IMG/VR virus record: IMGVR_UViG_3300042310_000116
Span: 1 to 24,893 of that record
Direction: 5' to 3' (one strand)
Source: a virus
DNA length: 24,893 nucleotides
The notes under the pieces: model-generated
Databases searched by the model: none
What the model was told of the DNA's origin: nothing
What the model saw: only the letters and a program-made list of their open reading frames with translations
Translations under genes and position numbers: made by a program
Part shown: one piece after another, positions 14,231 through 23,102 of the stretch
Position numbering within the stretch: the stretch's first letter is position 1
Layout: each line of letters starts with the position of its first letter

Positions 14231-17200
14231 CAACAAGAATTAAACTACGCCGTGACATAGCGGCCAACTGGACACAAAATAATCCTGTACTGGCCGAGGG
14301 TGAACCAGGATTAGAAACAGATACTGGCAAGGTCAAGTATGGTAATGGTACCACTCCTTGGAACAGTTTAGACTACAGTGGAGCCGGAGCTGCAAGTCTT
14401 ACAGACGAAGGCAACGTTGTGATCACAGCAGGATCAACAGAGCATTGGATTGCCACACAGCGTAAAGAACAGGGAGGTACTACTCCCAGTGCTCTGCGTT
14501 ATGACAGCCAAGGTAACCTGTACTCATTGACCAGAACCTATGACGACAGCGCCGATTACGATGTCACAGTTATTACCAAATACACAGCCACAGGCAACAT
14601 AGCCTGGCAAAAAACATTTAGTGATACTTATCCGATAGCCCTAGCAGTGGACAGTTCAGATCGTGCTTACATTACTTTAGGAGCCGGCGACCCAGTAATC
14701 ACAGTGATCAAGTTTGATATCATAGGTGAGATACTGTGGAAGAAAGACTATAACATTGGTCCGATTCCAGCATACGGTGCTTACATTGAAGAAAAGAGCA
14801 CTACTACATTGGCCTTAGCGATTATGATCGCCAGCGATGGCCCCGAACCTACCAATGTGTTGGTAATGGAAATTAGTGCTGCCAATGGTTCAGTGCTGTT
14901 GAAAAAATCCTTACAACAACCCGGCGATGTAATAGTGGTGGTCACTGGTATGGATGTTGATCCTGATGAGAATGTTTTTGTCACTGGTTGGTATAACGAT
15001 GCCGGTGTTGGTAAGATGTTCATTGAAAAATTAGACGAAGACCTAGAGCCTGTATGGACTAAGAGTCTAGAAGCACCTGACAACTATGATATGTACGGTG
15101 GCGACTGTGCCTCAGATGCTCTGGGCAATATCTATGTGGTAGGTGCCTATGAAGTTGAAACTACCAACAGTGATATCAATAACACTCCAGAAGCGTCTGC
15201 TGGCATATTGACCAAGTTAAATTCCAGCGGTGTAGTAATGTGGACACGCAGACTTGGCCCAGGACCTTGCGGCAGTTGGATTGCGGGATTGACAGCCACA
15301 GCCACAGGCGATGTTTATCTATCATCCTTGACATTTGCCAAGAAAACTGGCCCACTACCTGGCGCTTCTGAATATGAACGACAAAATCTTGGACAGAACA
15401 AGATGATCGTGGTTCGCTATGACTCACAGGGCGAGGTAGTTTGGCAACGCTATGTTGATGTGGCCAACCTAGAAGAAGAGGAACCTGATGATCCAGAATT
15501 CACCCGCGGTCAGGCCATAGCAGTATTTGATGACAAGTTTGCGGTAGATGGATACGGCTACAGTTGGAATACCACACCGTTTGAAAGCGGCAGTACAGCA
15601 GACAACGAATACGATTACTTTGTGACACAGTTGCCTACAGAAGGCACAACATTGACCATCGGTGGTTTAAACTTTACAGAAAGCCGTGTGCCAGCTCGCT
15701 TTGTGACTCACACTACCAGCGACAGTCCTTTGACCCACGCAAACTGGGAAGAAACTATTACAGCAGAAACTTCTACACTGGTAGCAGACACTGATATTAA
15801 AATAGCCAACAGCCTAGTACAGAGCGAAACTTACCAATATACATTTGGTGCTGATGGTACACTGACCATACCTAACGATGGCGATCTTAAACTAACACAA
15901 ACACAGGTTGGTTGGCTTTTTGCCCTAGACGCCCGCGACGGCGGCGGCGACATTGAAGGCGATTGTATCGCAGTTGACTCACAGGGCAACAGTTACATAG
16001 CAGGTGAGGAGGATGACAATGACCGCACATTTGTAATGAAGGTCAGTCCTGAAGGCGATAGACTGTGGAGTATGAACATCGACGAAACTGACGACGGTGA
16101 TTATGGTTATACAACCAGCCTCAAAATTCATCCTGTCACAGGCAATATTATGGTGCTAGGTGGAATTTGGGACACTTACTCCTACGGCGTGTTGTACACT
16201 ATAGATCAAGATACTGGTCGTCTTTTAAATGTTACAGAATTCAAAGACAGTGACGCTGACGTTGACCCAACCACCATCGCCTATACCAACACAGGAGACT
16301 ATGTGATAGGTGGTAGTAAGAACGGCGAGTTCAGTCCAGAGTATCCTGTAGTTCCACAAACAGGCAGTGGCACTGGTACTATTGTAATTTTAAGAAGTGC
16401 TGTTCCTGTTGACAACATCAGTACTAATTGGCAGATTGGCGGCACAGGTATTACACCGTTTCAAAGCATTGAGTACATAGAACGCTATCAAAATTTAACT
16501 GGCACAACCAGACAAGGTACAGGTGCTACATTTGACATCACCAACAACGGTGATGGTACTTATAGTGTTTCGGTTGTTAGTGGTGGTACAGACTATCTAG
16601 CAGGGCACAAGATCAAGATTTTAGGTACAAGTTTAGTTGGCGTACCTGGAGCAACACCGGACAACGATATCATCATTACAGTAGGGAGTAGCAACGGCGG
16701 CGCCATTAACGGTATAACTCATACGGGAACAGCCGCTGGAACCACAGTGGCAACTGATACTGAAGTATCAGGCACTAACTACGAAGTAGGTTCAGGATTG
16801 GTGTTTACATTTGAAGGTCCTAGAGATACTAACGACTACAGCAATCGCTGGGGTGATAATATCACCACAAACGGTTCAAACTATGTCAACGGTGATGTTG
16901 TTACTGTACTAGGTACAAGTCTGGGCGGCACCAGCCCTGCTAACGATCTAACCATTAACCTCTATAAAGACGAGTCTAATTTTTACATTGACAGTAGATC
17001 AGGCACAGCACAAAGCACAACTTGGAAGATAGAAACAACCGCACAGGTTGACTTTACCGATGTTGAAGGTGCTTGGAGCATTACCTATTCAAGACAAAAT
17101 GAATGTCTACTGATCACTCCCACTTGGCAGCGTACATTTGGCACAGGTACAGATAGTGATGATACTATCAAGGCCGTGGCCATAGATAGTGAAGGTAATA

Positions 17201-18384
17201 TCATTGCGGTAGGTGATGGATATGGAGAATTAGCAGCGGACAGTTTTCAAGATCTAGCCGTGGTCTACAAGTTCAACAGCACAGGTACACTACAATGGGC
17301 TCGTCAACTCAACACTGAAAATGACCATCACTACGGAGACAGCGTGGTGACCATAGGCACAGACATCTATGTCGTACACGAAAACGACGAGAATGATGCT
17401 TATGTCAGCAAGTTGGACAGCACGGGCACAGTCAAATGGCAAAGACGCACTGATGGCGATGACATAACCATTGCCCGCACACCGGACGGAAATCTATTGG
17501 TGGCCACTGAAGACGAGGTCACTGATGTCGACGACGATGTTATTAAAATATTCCTACTAACACCCGCAGGAGAAACTGTGTGGAAGCGTTGGCTGTCTGC
17601 TATTACCAACGACGACACTTGGATTGGCAGCACCGGCGAATGTTTAGTCACAGACGCCGACAGTTTCTATATCACAGGACGCTTTGAGACTGACTTTGGT
17701 GGTGGTGATAATTGGGCTTGGGCCGCTCGCTTGCCTCTAGATGGCTCGGGCACAGGCGAGTATGGACAGTTCCGCTACACAGATGTCAATTCAATGACCA
17801 ACGATCTCAGCAATTTCAACTATAGTATTGATGTTGTTGATATAGACGATGCGAATAACTATGCTGGCATATTCGGCGACAGCAGTGATCCAGTGGTTAA
17901 AACTACCACCGCAGTGACTGTGATTACTAACAACATCAACGACTATGAAGTTGACGGCTACTATCCGCCAATGATTTTAGAAACTGTGCGTGACACAGAC
18001 GGTGGCAACATTGTGTTCCCCGATGGTACCCGTCAGAATACTTCAGCCACAGACATTCCACAGAGACTGTTCAATGGCGTAGATTACACCCTGGGTATGG
18101 AAGATCGTGGACATCACATTCTCTGTACTGACGATATTCAAAGCATTCGTATTCCCTACAATGCTCGTGTAGAGTTCCCAATAGGCACAGTGATTACCTT
18201 TGTGAATCCCCGTGGCGATAGTGTGATCATCAACACAGAAGGCGGCAGTATACAAGTGATGATCCCAGGTGATGATAATTACCCAGGCGGTGGCAGTTTT
18301 TATGTGTCTGAGTACGGTATGGCCACGCTGTTAAAGATTGGTATGGACTCGTGGGTGTTGGCCGGCAATGTTGGCGTAGATTAA
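14227..18384 (+). CDS. Beta-propeller tail fibre/adhesin (1385 aa)
   Basis: The N-terminus (residues 4-50: KLRRDIAANW, LAEGEPGLETDTGKVKYGNG, TPWNSL) is the fibre head domain shared with phage tropism determinants and with the giant fibre upstream. Most of the protein consists of propeller-like blades with the repeated pattern 'AVDS.GN.Y..G...D..V.K....G...W...', in three groups (about nt 14404-15606, 15910-16340 and 17122-17735). These resemble SBBP/PQQ-type beta-propeller repeats. Two copies of a GTDYLAGHKIKILGTSL-type element lie between groups. The C-terminal ~120 residues carry FPDGTRQNTSA and a beta-rich cap (PRGDSVIINTEGG, GGGSFYVSEYGMATLLKI). Propellers often bind glycans or proteins, so a receptor-binding role is likely. 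The start overlaps the linker gene stop. Confidence 0.78.
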   Translation: MTTRIKLRRDIAANWTQNNPVLAEGEPGLETDTGKVKYGNGTTPWNSLDYSGAGAASLTDEGNVVITAGSTEHWIATQRKEQGGTTPSALRYDSQGNLYSLTRTYDDSADYDVTVITKYTATGNIAWQKTFSDTYPIALAVDSSDRAYITLGAGDPVITVIKFDIIGEILWKKDYNIGPIPAYGAYIEEKSTTTLALAIMIASDGPEPTNVLVMEISAANGSVLLKKSLQQPGDVIVVVTGMDVDPDENVFVTGWYNDAGVGKMFIEKLDEDLEPVWTKSLEAPDNYDMYGGDCASDALGNIYVVGAYEVETTNSDINNTPEASAGILTKLNSSGVVMWTRRLGPGPCGSWIAGLTATATGDVYLSSLTFAKKTGPLPGASEYERQNLGQNKMIVVRYDSQGEVVWQRYVDVANLEEEEPDDPEFTRGQAIAVFDDKFAVDGYGYSWNTTPFESGSTADNEYDYFVTQLPTEGTTLTIGGLNFTESRVPARFVTHTTSDSPLTHANWEETITAETSTLVADTDIKIANSLVQSETYQYTFGADGTLTIPNDGDLKLTQTQVGWLFALDARDGGGDIEGDCIAVDSQGNSYIAGEEDDNDRTFVMKVSPEGDRLWSMNIDETDDGDYGYTTSLKIHPVTGNIMVLGGIWDTYSYGVLYTIDQDTGRLLNVTEFKDSDADVDPTTIAYTNTGDYVIGGSKNGEFSPEYPVVPQTGSGTGTIVILRSAVPVDNISTNWQIGGTGITPFQSIEYIERYQNLTGTTRQGTGATFDITNNGDGTYSVSVVSGGTDYLAGHKIKILGTSLVGVPGATPDNDIIITVGSSNGGAINGITHTGTAAGTTVATDTEVSGTNYEVGSGLVFTFEGPRDTNDYSNRWGDNITTNGSNYVNGDVVTVLGTSLGGTSPANDLTINLYKDESNFYIDSRSGTAQSTTWKIETTAQVDFTDVEGAWSITYSRQNECLLITPTWQRTFGTGTDSDDTIKAVAIDSEGNIIAVGDGYGELAADSFQDLAVVYKFNSTGTLQWARQLNTENDHHYGDSVVTIGTDIYVVHENDENDAYVSKLDSTGTVKWQRRTDGDDITIARTPDGNLLVATEDEVTDVDDDVIKIFLLTPAGETVWKRWLSAITNDDTWIGSTGECLVTDADSFYITGRFETDFGGGDNWAWAARLPLDGSGTGEYGQFRYTDVNSMTNDLSNFNYSIDVVDIDDANNYAGIFGDSSDPVVKTTTAVTVITNNINDYEVDGYYPPMILETVRDTDGGNIVFPDGTRQNTSATDIPQRLFNGVDYTLGMEDRGHHILCTDDIQSIRIPYNARVEFPIGTVITFVNPRGDSVIINTEGGSIQVMIPGDDNYPGGGSFYVSEYGMATLLKIGMDSWVLAGNVGVD

Positions 18385-18393
18385 GGAATTACT

Positions 18394-20886
18394 ATGCCCA
18401 TATCACAAATATTATTAACGGCAAACAGTGGCGGAGGTGGCGGTTCCAATATCAACTTCTACGGTTGGGTATCATCGATGAATGAAGGATCAACTAATAC
18501 TGTAAATGTGGACTACGCAAACTATCCGCCAACTACCATATATTGGCAGATTGTAAATGATGGCACATCTAACGATGACTTTGTCGCTGGTGAGCCTGGT
18601 GGCGCACAGCTCGGAAATTTCCAAATAAGTGGTACTGGTAGTACTAATTTTAGTTGGACCACCACAGAGGATCTTACCACCGAAGGCAACGAGAATTATC
18701 TGTTACAGGTGGGTACTGTTCTTGGCGGCACCAATCTACTTAATGAGACATTGACTATTACTGACACAAGTATAACTCCACCTACGCCAACTTATTCATT
18801 GGCTCCAGGTGGCGCCAACAACGTCAATGAAGGCAGTGGTCTACAATTTAATGTAGGAGGAACTGATGTTCCGGCGGGCACCTATTATTGGACTATAGAA
18901 ACTGGCGCAGAAGATTTTGCCACAACTGATGGAGAAGTTAGTGTTAGTGCCGGCACAGGCCTTACTCTGGGATCATTTATATTAACACCCACTGAGGATG
19001 CTACTACCGAAGGAACAGAACAATTTACAGTTGCCCTTCGCTCAGTTAGCATCACTGGTGATATATTAGCATCTAGTGGGGCAGACATCAATGACACAAG
19101 TCTAACACCACCACCAGAGCCAACTTATACACTAACAGCATTAGGCAGCTTGGCCAGTGCAACCAGCGTGGACGAAGGCAGCAGTGCAGCATTTGAAGTC
19201 GGCGGCACTAATATTGTCGACGGAACTTATTACTGGACCATAGAATCTAACAGTGAGGACTTTGCCACCTCGAATGGTGAATTCTCAATCACCAGTAATA
19301 CGGGATCATTCTTTGTAGTGCCCACTACTGATGATACCACAGAAGGAGAACAGACATTTACAGTGTCTATTCGTTCAGTTAGCGTAACCGGTACAGTATT
19401 AGCAACCAGCGATGCATTTACTATCAATGACACAAGTCTTGATCCAGAGCCAACTTATGAAGTTACACCAGCGGCTAATAATGTCGACGAAGGCAGTAGT
19501 TTAGAATTTACAGTTAGCGGAACTAATATTACAAATGGAACCTATTACTGGACCATACAAGATAATATCAGTGACTTTGATACAAGCAGTGGCGAAGTCA
19601 CTATCACCGACAATGCCGGATCATTTACAGTAACACCTTCTGCCGATGCCACAACAGAAGGCTCAGAGACCTTCACAGTCAGTCTTCGAGAAGGTAGTAT
19701 CGCCGGAATAATATTAGCGAACAGCACATCGGTCACTATCAACGATACTAGTCTTGATCCAGAGCCACCGTTTAGTTTACAGTTTAATCAACCTCAAGGA
19801 GATTATCTATCAACACCTGCCAGCACCGACTGGAACTTGGGCACATCTTGGACCATAGAGTTCTGGTTAAACGCCAATCGTTCAGGTGATGGCAGCGCAA
19901 ATATGACTGGCGGCATATGGGGCTTGTTAAATCAAGAAGGTTGGGCCGCAACTAATGCTATAAACATAGCAATAAGTGACAGCAAATTAGTTGTTGGTCA
20001 AGGCGCTCAATATGACGATGTACGATACACTGAACCTACTCCAGCGCAATGGACACACGTGGCCATTGTCAACGACGCAGGCACACAGAAAGTATTCTAT
20101 AATGGTGTTGAGCAGACTAAAGTTTCAGGAACATTTGGCACAGCCAACTATACTAACTCTACAGACAGTTTAGCCATAGGTAATATAAGCGGTGGCAACA
20201 ACAGTTTTGATGGCAAGATGGCCATGGTTAGAATCAGTAACACGGCCAAGTATGCCGCGGCATTTACTTCCACAGTGACTTATGGTGTTGAATCAGATAC
20301 TCGATTGTTCTTGGACTTGGGTTACCCGTTATCTGATACATCTTATTATGAGTTGAATAATGTATCGGTAGTCGCTAACAATCTGACCACTATCTTTATT
20401 TCCAAGTCAGCGTATCCTAATTTAGATAAACAAGTTCGAGTAGGAAATACCGTAACAAATACTAGCGATTCTACAACTTGCATAGTCACCGCAGCAGTAT
20501 TCACAGCAGATCCCGATAATTGGGGAGTAGATGTTTCACCTGGATGGGGCGGCGTGACCACAGTAAACTTCACTGGTGCTAGACATACTATCGTCAACAA
20601 CGGTACAACTGTGAGTGAAGAGTTCCCGAACACATTCACTGGATTAGTACATCCTTATGGTGGCGGCACCTTTGGCACTACATACTGTCTTGTAGATGAT
20701 CCTAGATTGGCTGAGGCTACGGCTATACCAGTTGGTGCTAGAATAACCAGCAACATAGCAGGCTTTGGCACTAGAACTGTAATAGGAAATCAGGTAGACT
20801 TCAGCGGTGGCAGAACCATAACATACGATAATACCGGGTTGACCGGCAATACCAGCACTTCACATGTGTTTAACTTCTATTGGTAA
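18394..20886 (+). CDS. Adhesin with Calx-beta-like repeats and LamG domain (830 aa)
   Basis: After a short glycine-rich N-terminus (residues 13-18), four tandem ~105-110-residue modules run to residue 460. Each has an N(V)xEGS start, a TYYWTI strand, a DF turn, a D.TTEG.E.FTV signature and an INDTSL end, joined by Pro-Glu-Pro linkers. They resemble Calx-beta/cadherin-like stalk domains. Residues ~461-650 form a LamG/concanavalin-type lectin domain (SLQFNQPQGDYLS, SWTIEFWLN, WTHVAIVND, KVFYNGVEQ, GKMAMVRIS). The C-terminal 180 residues include a YPNL module shared with the giant fibre. Likely a stalked carbohydrate-binding virion protein. AAGGA at 18383-18387 supports the start, and it follows the propeller fibre by 9 bases, so the two are probably co-transcribed. 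Confidence 0.78.
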   Translation: MPISQILLTANSGGGGGSNINFYGWVSSMNEGSTNTVNVDYANYPPTTIYWQIVNDGTSNDDFVAGEPGGAQLGNFQISGTGSTNFSWTTTEDLTTEGNENYLLQVGTVLGGTNLLNETLTITDTSITPPTPTYSLAPGGANNVNEGSGLQFNVGGTDVPAGTYYWTIETGAEDFATTDGEVSVSAGTGLTLGSFILTPTEDATTEGTEQFTVALRSVSITGDILASSGADINDTSLTPPPEPTYTLTALGSLASATSVDEGSSAAFEVGGTNIVDGTYYWTIESNSEDFATSNGEFSITSNTGSFFVVPTTDDTTEGEQTFTVSIRSVSVTGTVLATSDAFTINDTSLDPEPTYEVTPAANNVDEGSSLEFTVSGTNITNGTYYWTIQDNISDFDTSSGEVTITDNAGSFTVTPSADATTEGSETFTVSLREGSIAGIILANSTSVTINDTSLDPEPPFSLQFNQPQGDYLSTPASTDWNLGTSWTIEFWLNANRSGDGSANMTGGIWGLLNQEGWAATNAINIAISDSKLVVGQGAQYDDVRYTEPTPAQWTHVAIVNDAGTQKVFYNGVEQTKVSGTFGTANYTNSTDSLAIGNISGGNNSFDGKMAMVRISNTAKYAAAFTSTVTYGVESDTRLFLDLGYPLSDTSYYELNNVSVVANNLTTIFISKSAYPNLDKQVRVGNTVTNTSDSTTCIVTAAVFTADPDNWGVDVSPGWGGVTTVNFTGARHTIVNNGTTVSEEFPNTFTGLVHPYGGGTFGTTYCLVDDPRLAEATAIPVGARITSNIAGFGTRTVIGNQVDFSGGRTITYDNTGLTGNTSTSHVFNFYW
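18451..19773 (+). repeat. Four tandem Calx-beta-like modules
   Basis: Modules cover about residues 20-134, 135-245, 246-355 and 356-460 of the adhesin. The first is the most diverged; the last three share near-identical DNA in the strand coding TYYWTI (GGAACTTATTACTGGACCAT and variants) and in the ATCAA(T/C)GA(C/T)AC(A/T)AGTCT end. This is consistent with expansion by duplication. Confidence 0.8.
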
Positions 20887-20889
20887 TTG

Positions 20890-21321
20890 ATGTTTGAACA
20901 ACATAGGCTGGCAGTTGACGCAGGGTTGGCAGAACTGATACAACATCAGCGTGGTTTGGACTATAGACGCAGGTACGGAGCAGGCTGGCAGAGTATAGGG
21001 TATACTGGTCAGCCTTTTCCATGGTTTGAATCAACCTATAGGGCAGTAGAAGCACAAGTAGGTACTATAGACACATGGTGGTTTAATGCGAACCTACAGG
21101 GCGAAGGCACGGGTTGGCATAGTCACAGCCAGTGGGACAAGGTTGGGGTGCTGTATGTACAGGTACCTGCGGGTCTTATAGAGTTTAAGAAGGGTGAAGC
21201 ATATTGGACTGAGAGCCCGCAAGCAGGAGATCTGCTAGTATTTCCTGGTAGTTTAGAGCATAGAGTACTGCCTAACACCAGCCAGGCAGTTAGGATCAGC
21301 ATAGCGTTCAATTTCAAGTAA
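20890..21321 (+). CDS. 2OG-Fe(II) oxygenase-like protein (143 aa)
   Basis: A cupin-fold (double-stranded beta-helix) oxygenase-like protein. Candidate metal residues, numbered from a TTG-initiated 144-residue frame, are H78/H80 in GWHSHSQWDKVG, D84, and H125 in FPGSLEHRVLPN; R136 in VRISIAFN would hold 2-oxoglutarate. This order matches the phage 2OG-Fe(II) oxygenase families common in marine myoviruses, which hydroxylate unknown protein or nucleotide targets. I chose ATG 20890 rather than TTG 20887. It starts three bases after the adhesin stop and lacks a clear ribosome site, so it depends on read-through or coupling. Substrate unknown; it could modify virion proteins encoded just upstream. 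Confidence 0.7.
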   Translation: MFEQHRLAVDAGLAELIQHQRGLDYRRRYGAGWQSIGYTGQPFPWFESTYRAVEAQVGTIDTWWFNANLQGEGTGWHSHSQWDKVGVLYVQVPAGLIEFKKGEAYWTESPQAGDLLVFPGSLEHRVLPNTSQAVRISIAFNFK

Positions 21322-21328
21322 ATACTTG

Positions 21329-22039
21329 ATGGGAATCATACTATCAACTCTACTAATGACTCATGTCACTATGGCATGTGTTACACTTTATCTACATCGC
21401 AGTCAAAGTCACAAGGGAATTCAATTCCATCCTGCGTTAGCACATGCCATGCGTTTTTGGTTGTGGCTCACAACGGGTATGAATACTAAAGCATGGGTAG
21501 CAGTACATCGCAAACATCATCAAACAACTGATGTAGAAGGTGACCCTCATAGTCCGCACGTATTTGGACTACTAACAGTAATGACCACTGGTATGAAGTT
21601 GTACAACACACCATGTCGATCAGCAGACTTTGTTATGAAGTATGGAGCTGGTACTCCTAAAGATTGGATTGAACGTCGACTGTACACTCCATATCCTATA
21701 CTAGGTTTGTTCATAATGCTATCTTTTGATTTACTATTATTTGGCGCCTGGGGATTACTAGTATGGGCAGTACAAGTTGCTTGGATTCCTGTGGCGGCAG
21801 GTAGTTTAATTAACGGACTAGGACATTGGTGGGGGTATCGTAACGGTGAAACTCAAGATCGTAGTCGTAATATTAGCCCATTTGGCGTTATAGTCGCTGG
21901 AGAAGAGCTACATAACAATCATCATTTAGACCCAGCTGATCCTAAGTTTAGTCGTAAGCCTTGGGAGTTTGACATAGCTTGGATGTATATTACTATATTT
22001 AGATATCTGCGTTTGGCAAAATTAACTCAAAAACATTGA
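21329..22039 (+). CDS. Membrane fatty-acid desaturase (236 aa)
   Basis: A stearoyl-CoA/acyl-lipid desaturase-type protein with the three canonical histidine boxes: HRSQSH (23-28), HRKHH (60-64) and HNNHH (195-199), plus NGLGHW (162-167), which supplies the extra di-iron ligand of this class. Four hydrophobic membrane stretches lie around 1-20, 38-52, 122-145 and 147-162. The enzyme introduces a double bond, typically at delta-9, into membrane acyl chains with O2 and an electron donor. The family is bacterial, and the protein is somewhat short but complete in its active-site ligands. The start is ATG 21329 rather than the TTG at 21326. It follows the oxygenase by 7 bases. As a phage auxiliary metabolic gene it could adjust host membrane fluidity; the true substrate is unknown. 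Confidence 0.88.
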   Translation: MGIILSTLLMTHVTMACVTLYLHRSQSHKGIQFHPALAHAMRFWLWLTTGMNTKAWVAVHRKHHQTTDVEGDPHSPHVFGLLTVMTTGMKLYNTPCRSADFVMKYGAGTPKDWIERRLYTPYPILGLFIMLSFDLLLFGAWGLLVWAVQVAWIPVAAGSLINGLGHWWGYRNGETQDRSRNISPFGVIVAGEELHNNHHLDPADPKFSRKPWEFDIAWMYITIFRYLRLAKLTQKH

Positions 22040-22064
22040 CTTATCCTACAATTTAGTATATAAT
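22036..22064 (+). promoter_or_regulatory. Sigma70-type promoter for primase, probably leaderless
   Basis: TTGACT at 22036-22041, a 17-base spacer and a perfect TATAAT at 22059-22064. The -35 box begins in the last codon and stop of the desaturase gene. Only six bases separate the -10 from ATG 22071, so the transcript should begin at or next to the start codon. No Shine-Dalgarno sequence precedes it. Confidence 0.82.
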
Positions 22065-22070
22065 AACTAT

Positions 22071-23102
22071 ATGCTGAACATCATCTCTGATTTCATTAAA
22101 AGTATTTTACCTGCAAAGCGTAAAACAACTCCCAGCGGTTGGATTAGCTTTAATGCACCTTGTTGTATACACAACGGTGACTCGGCAGATACTAGAGGTC
22201 GTGGCGGCCTAACTGCTAATGCAGATGGTAGTGTGTCGTATCACTGTTTTAACTGTAACTTCAAAGCATCGTATCAACCAGGCAGGCACTTAACATTTAA
22301 GTTTCGCAAACTATTATCCTGGATGGGCGCAGGTGATAGCGATGTTAAACGATTGGTAATTGAAGCTATTCGTATCAAAGACCTAGTAGCACCAGAACAG
22401 GTAAAAGAACCAGAAGAAAAGATTGAGTTTAAAGTTCGTAAGTTACCCAAAGATGCGTTAAGTTTCCAACAACTACTTACACATCACATATTAGATGACT
22501 TTAATAATGTTCCTACACTGCTAAATTCGGCAGTTGACTACATTAAAGCACGTAAGATTGATCATACCAAGTATGACTTTTATTGGACTGACAGTACAGA
22601 GCACAGTCTACATCAACGTGTGATCATTCCTATGATTTGGGAAGGTAACACCATTGGGTATACAAGTCGTGCATTTACTGATGGAGTTAAACCCAAGTAT
22701 TACAGTCACTATGAACCTAACTTTGTGTTTAATACCAACAATCAAAAACGCGACAGTAAGTTTGTTATTGTCTGTGAAGGTCCGTTTGATGCTATGGCCG
22801 TAGATGGTGTAGCGGTACTGGGTAATGAAGTTGCAGAACAACAAGCAGACATTATTGACGCACTGGGACGTGAAGTTATAGTAGTCGCCGACGCAGATAA
22901 GAGTGGTGTTAAACTTGTTGATGCGGCTGTTAAATATGGTTGGAGTGTTAGCTTTCCGGTTTGGCAAGAAGACGCCGACTGTAAAGACATCAGTGACGCA
23001 GTAATTAAGTATGGTAAACTGTTTGTGCTTAAAACTATCATTGATGCTAAAGAATCAAGCAAATTAAAAATTGAATTACTACGCAAGAGACGATATGCTT
23101 AA
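22071..23102 (+). CDS. 61: T4 gp61-type DNA primase
   Basis: A DnaG-class primase. The N-terminal zinc-binding site is C31/C32, H34, C59 and C62 (APCCIH...YHCFNCNF). The TOPRIM domain carries the acidic motif EGPFDA (236-241) and the DADKSG motif (274-279), whose acidic residues bind Mg2+. It makes RNA primers for lagging-strand synthesis and partners the gp41 helicase encoded just downstream. Length (343 residues) fits T4 gp61. No alternative ATG, GTG or TTG lies between the start and the zinc site, so ATG 22071 is firm even though it has no ribosome site. The stop overlaps the start of the radical SAM gene. Confidence 0.9.
   Translation: MLNIISDFIKSILPAKRKTTPSGWISFNAPCCIHNGDSADTRGRGGLTANADGSVSYHCFNCNFKASYQPGRHLTFKFRKLLSWMGAGDSDVKRLVIEAIRIKDLVAPEQVKEPEEKIEFKVRKLPKDALSFQQLLTHHILDDFNNVPTLLNSAVDYIKARKIDHTKYDFYWTDSTEHSLHQRVIIPMIWEGNTIGYTSRAFTDGVKPKYYSHYEPNFVFNTNNQKRDSKFVIVCEGPFDAMAVDGVAVLGNEVAEQQADIIDALGREVIVVADADKSGVKLVDAAVKYGWSVSFPVWQEDADCKDISDAVIKYGKLFVLKTIIDAKESSKLKIELLRKRRYA

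Noticed and set aside
23071-23094. TTG start for the radical SAM protein
   Set aside because: Would overlap primase by 32 bases and adds nothing conserved; ATG 23095 gives the usual short overlap.
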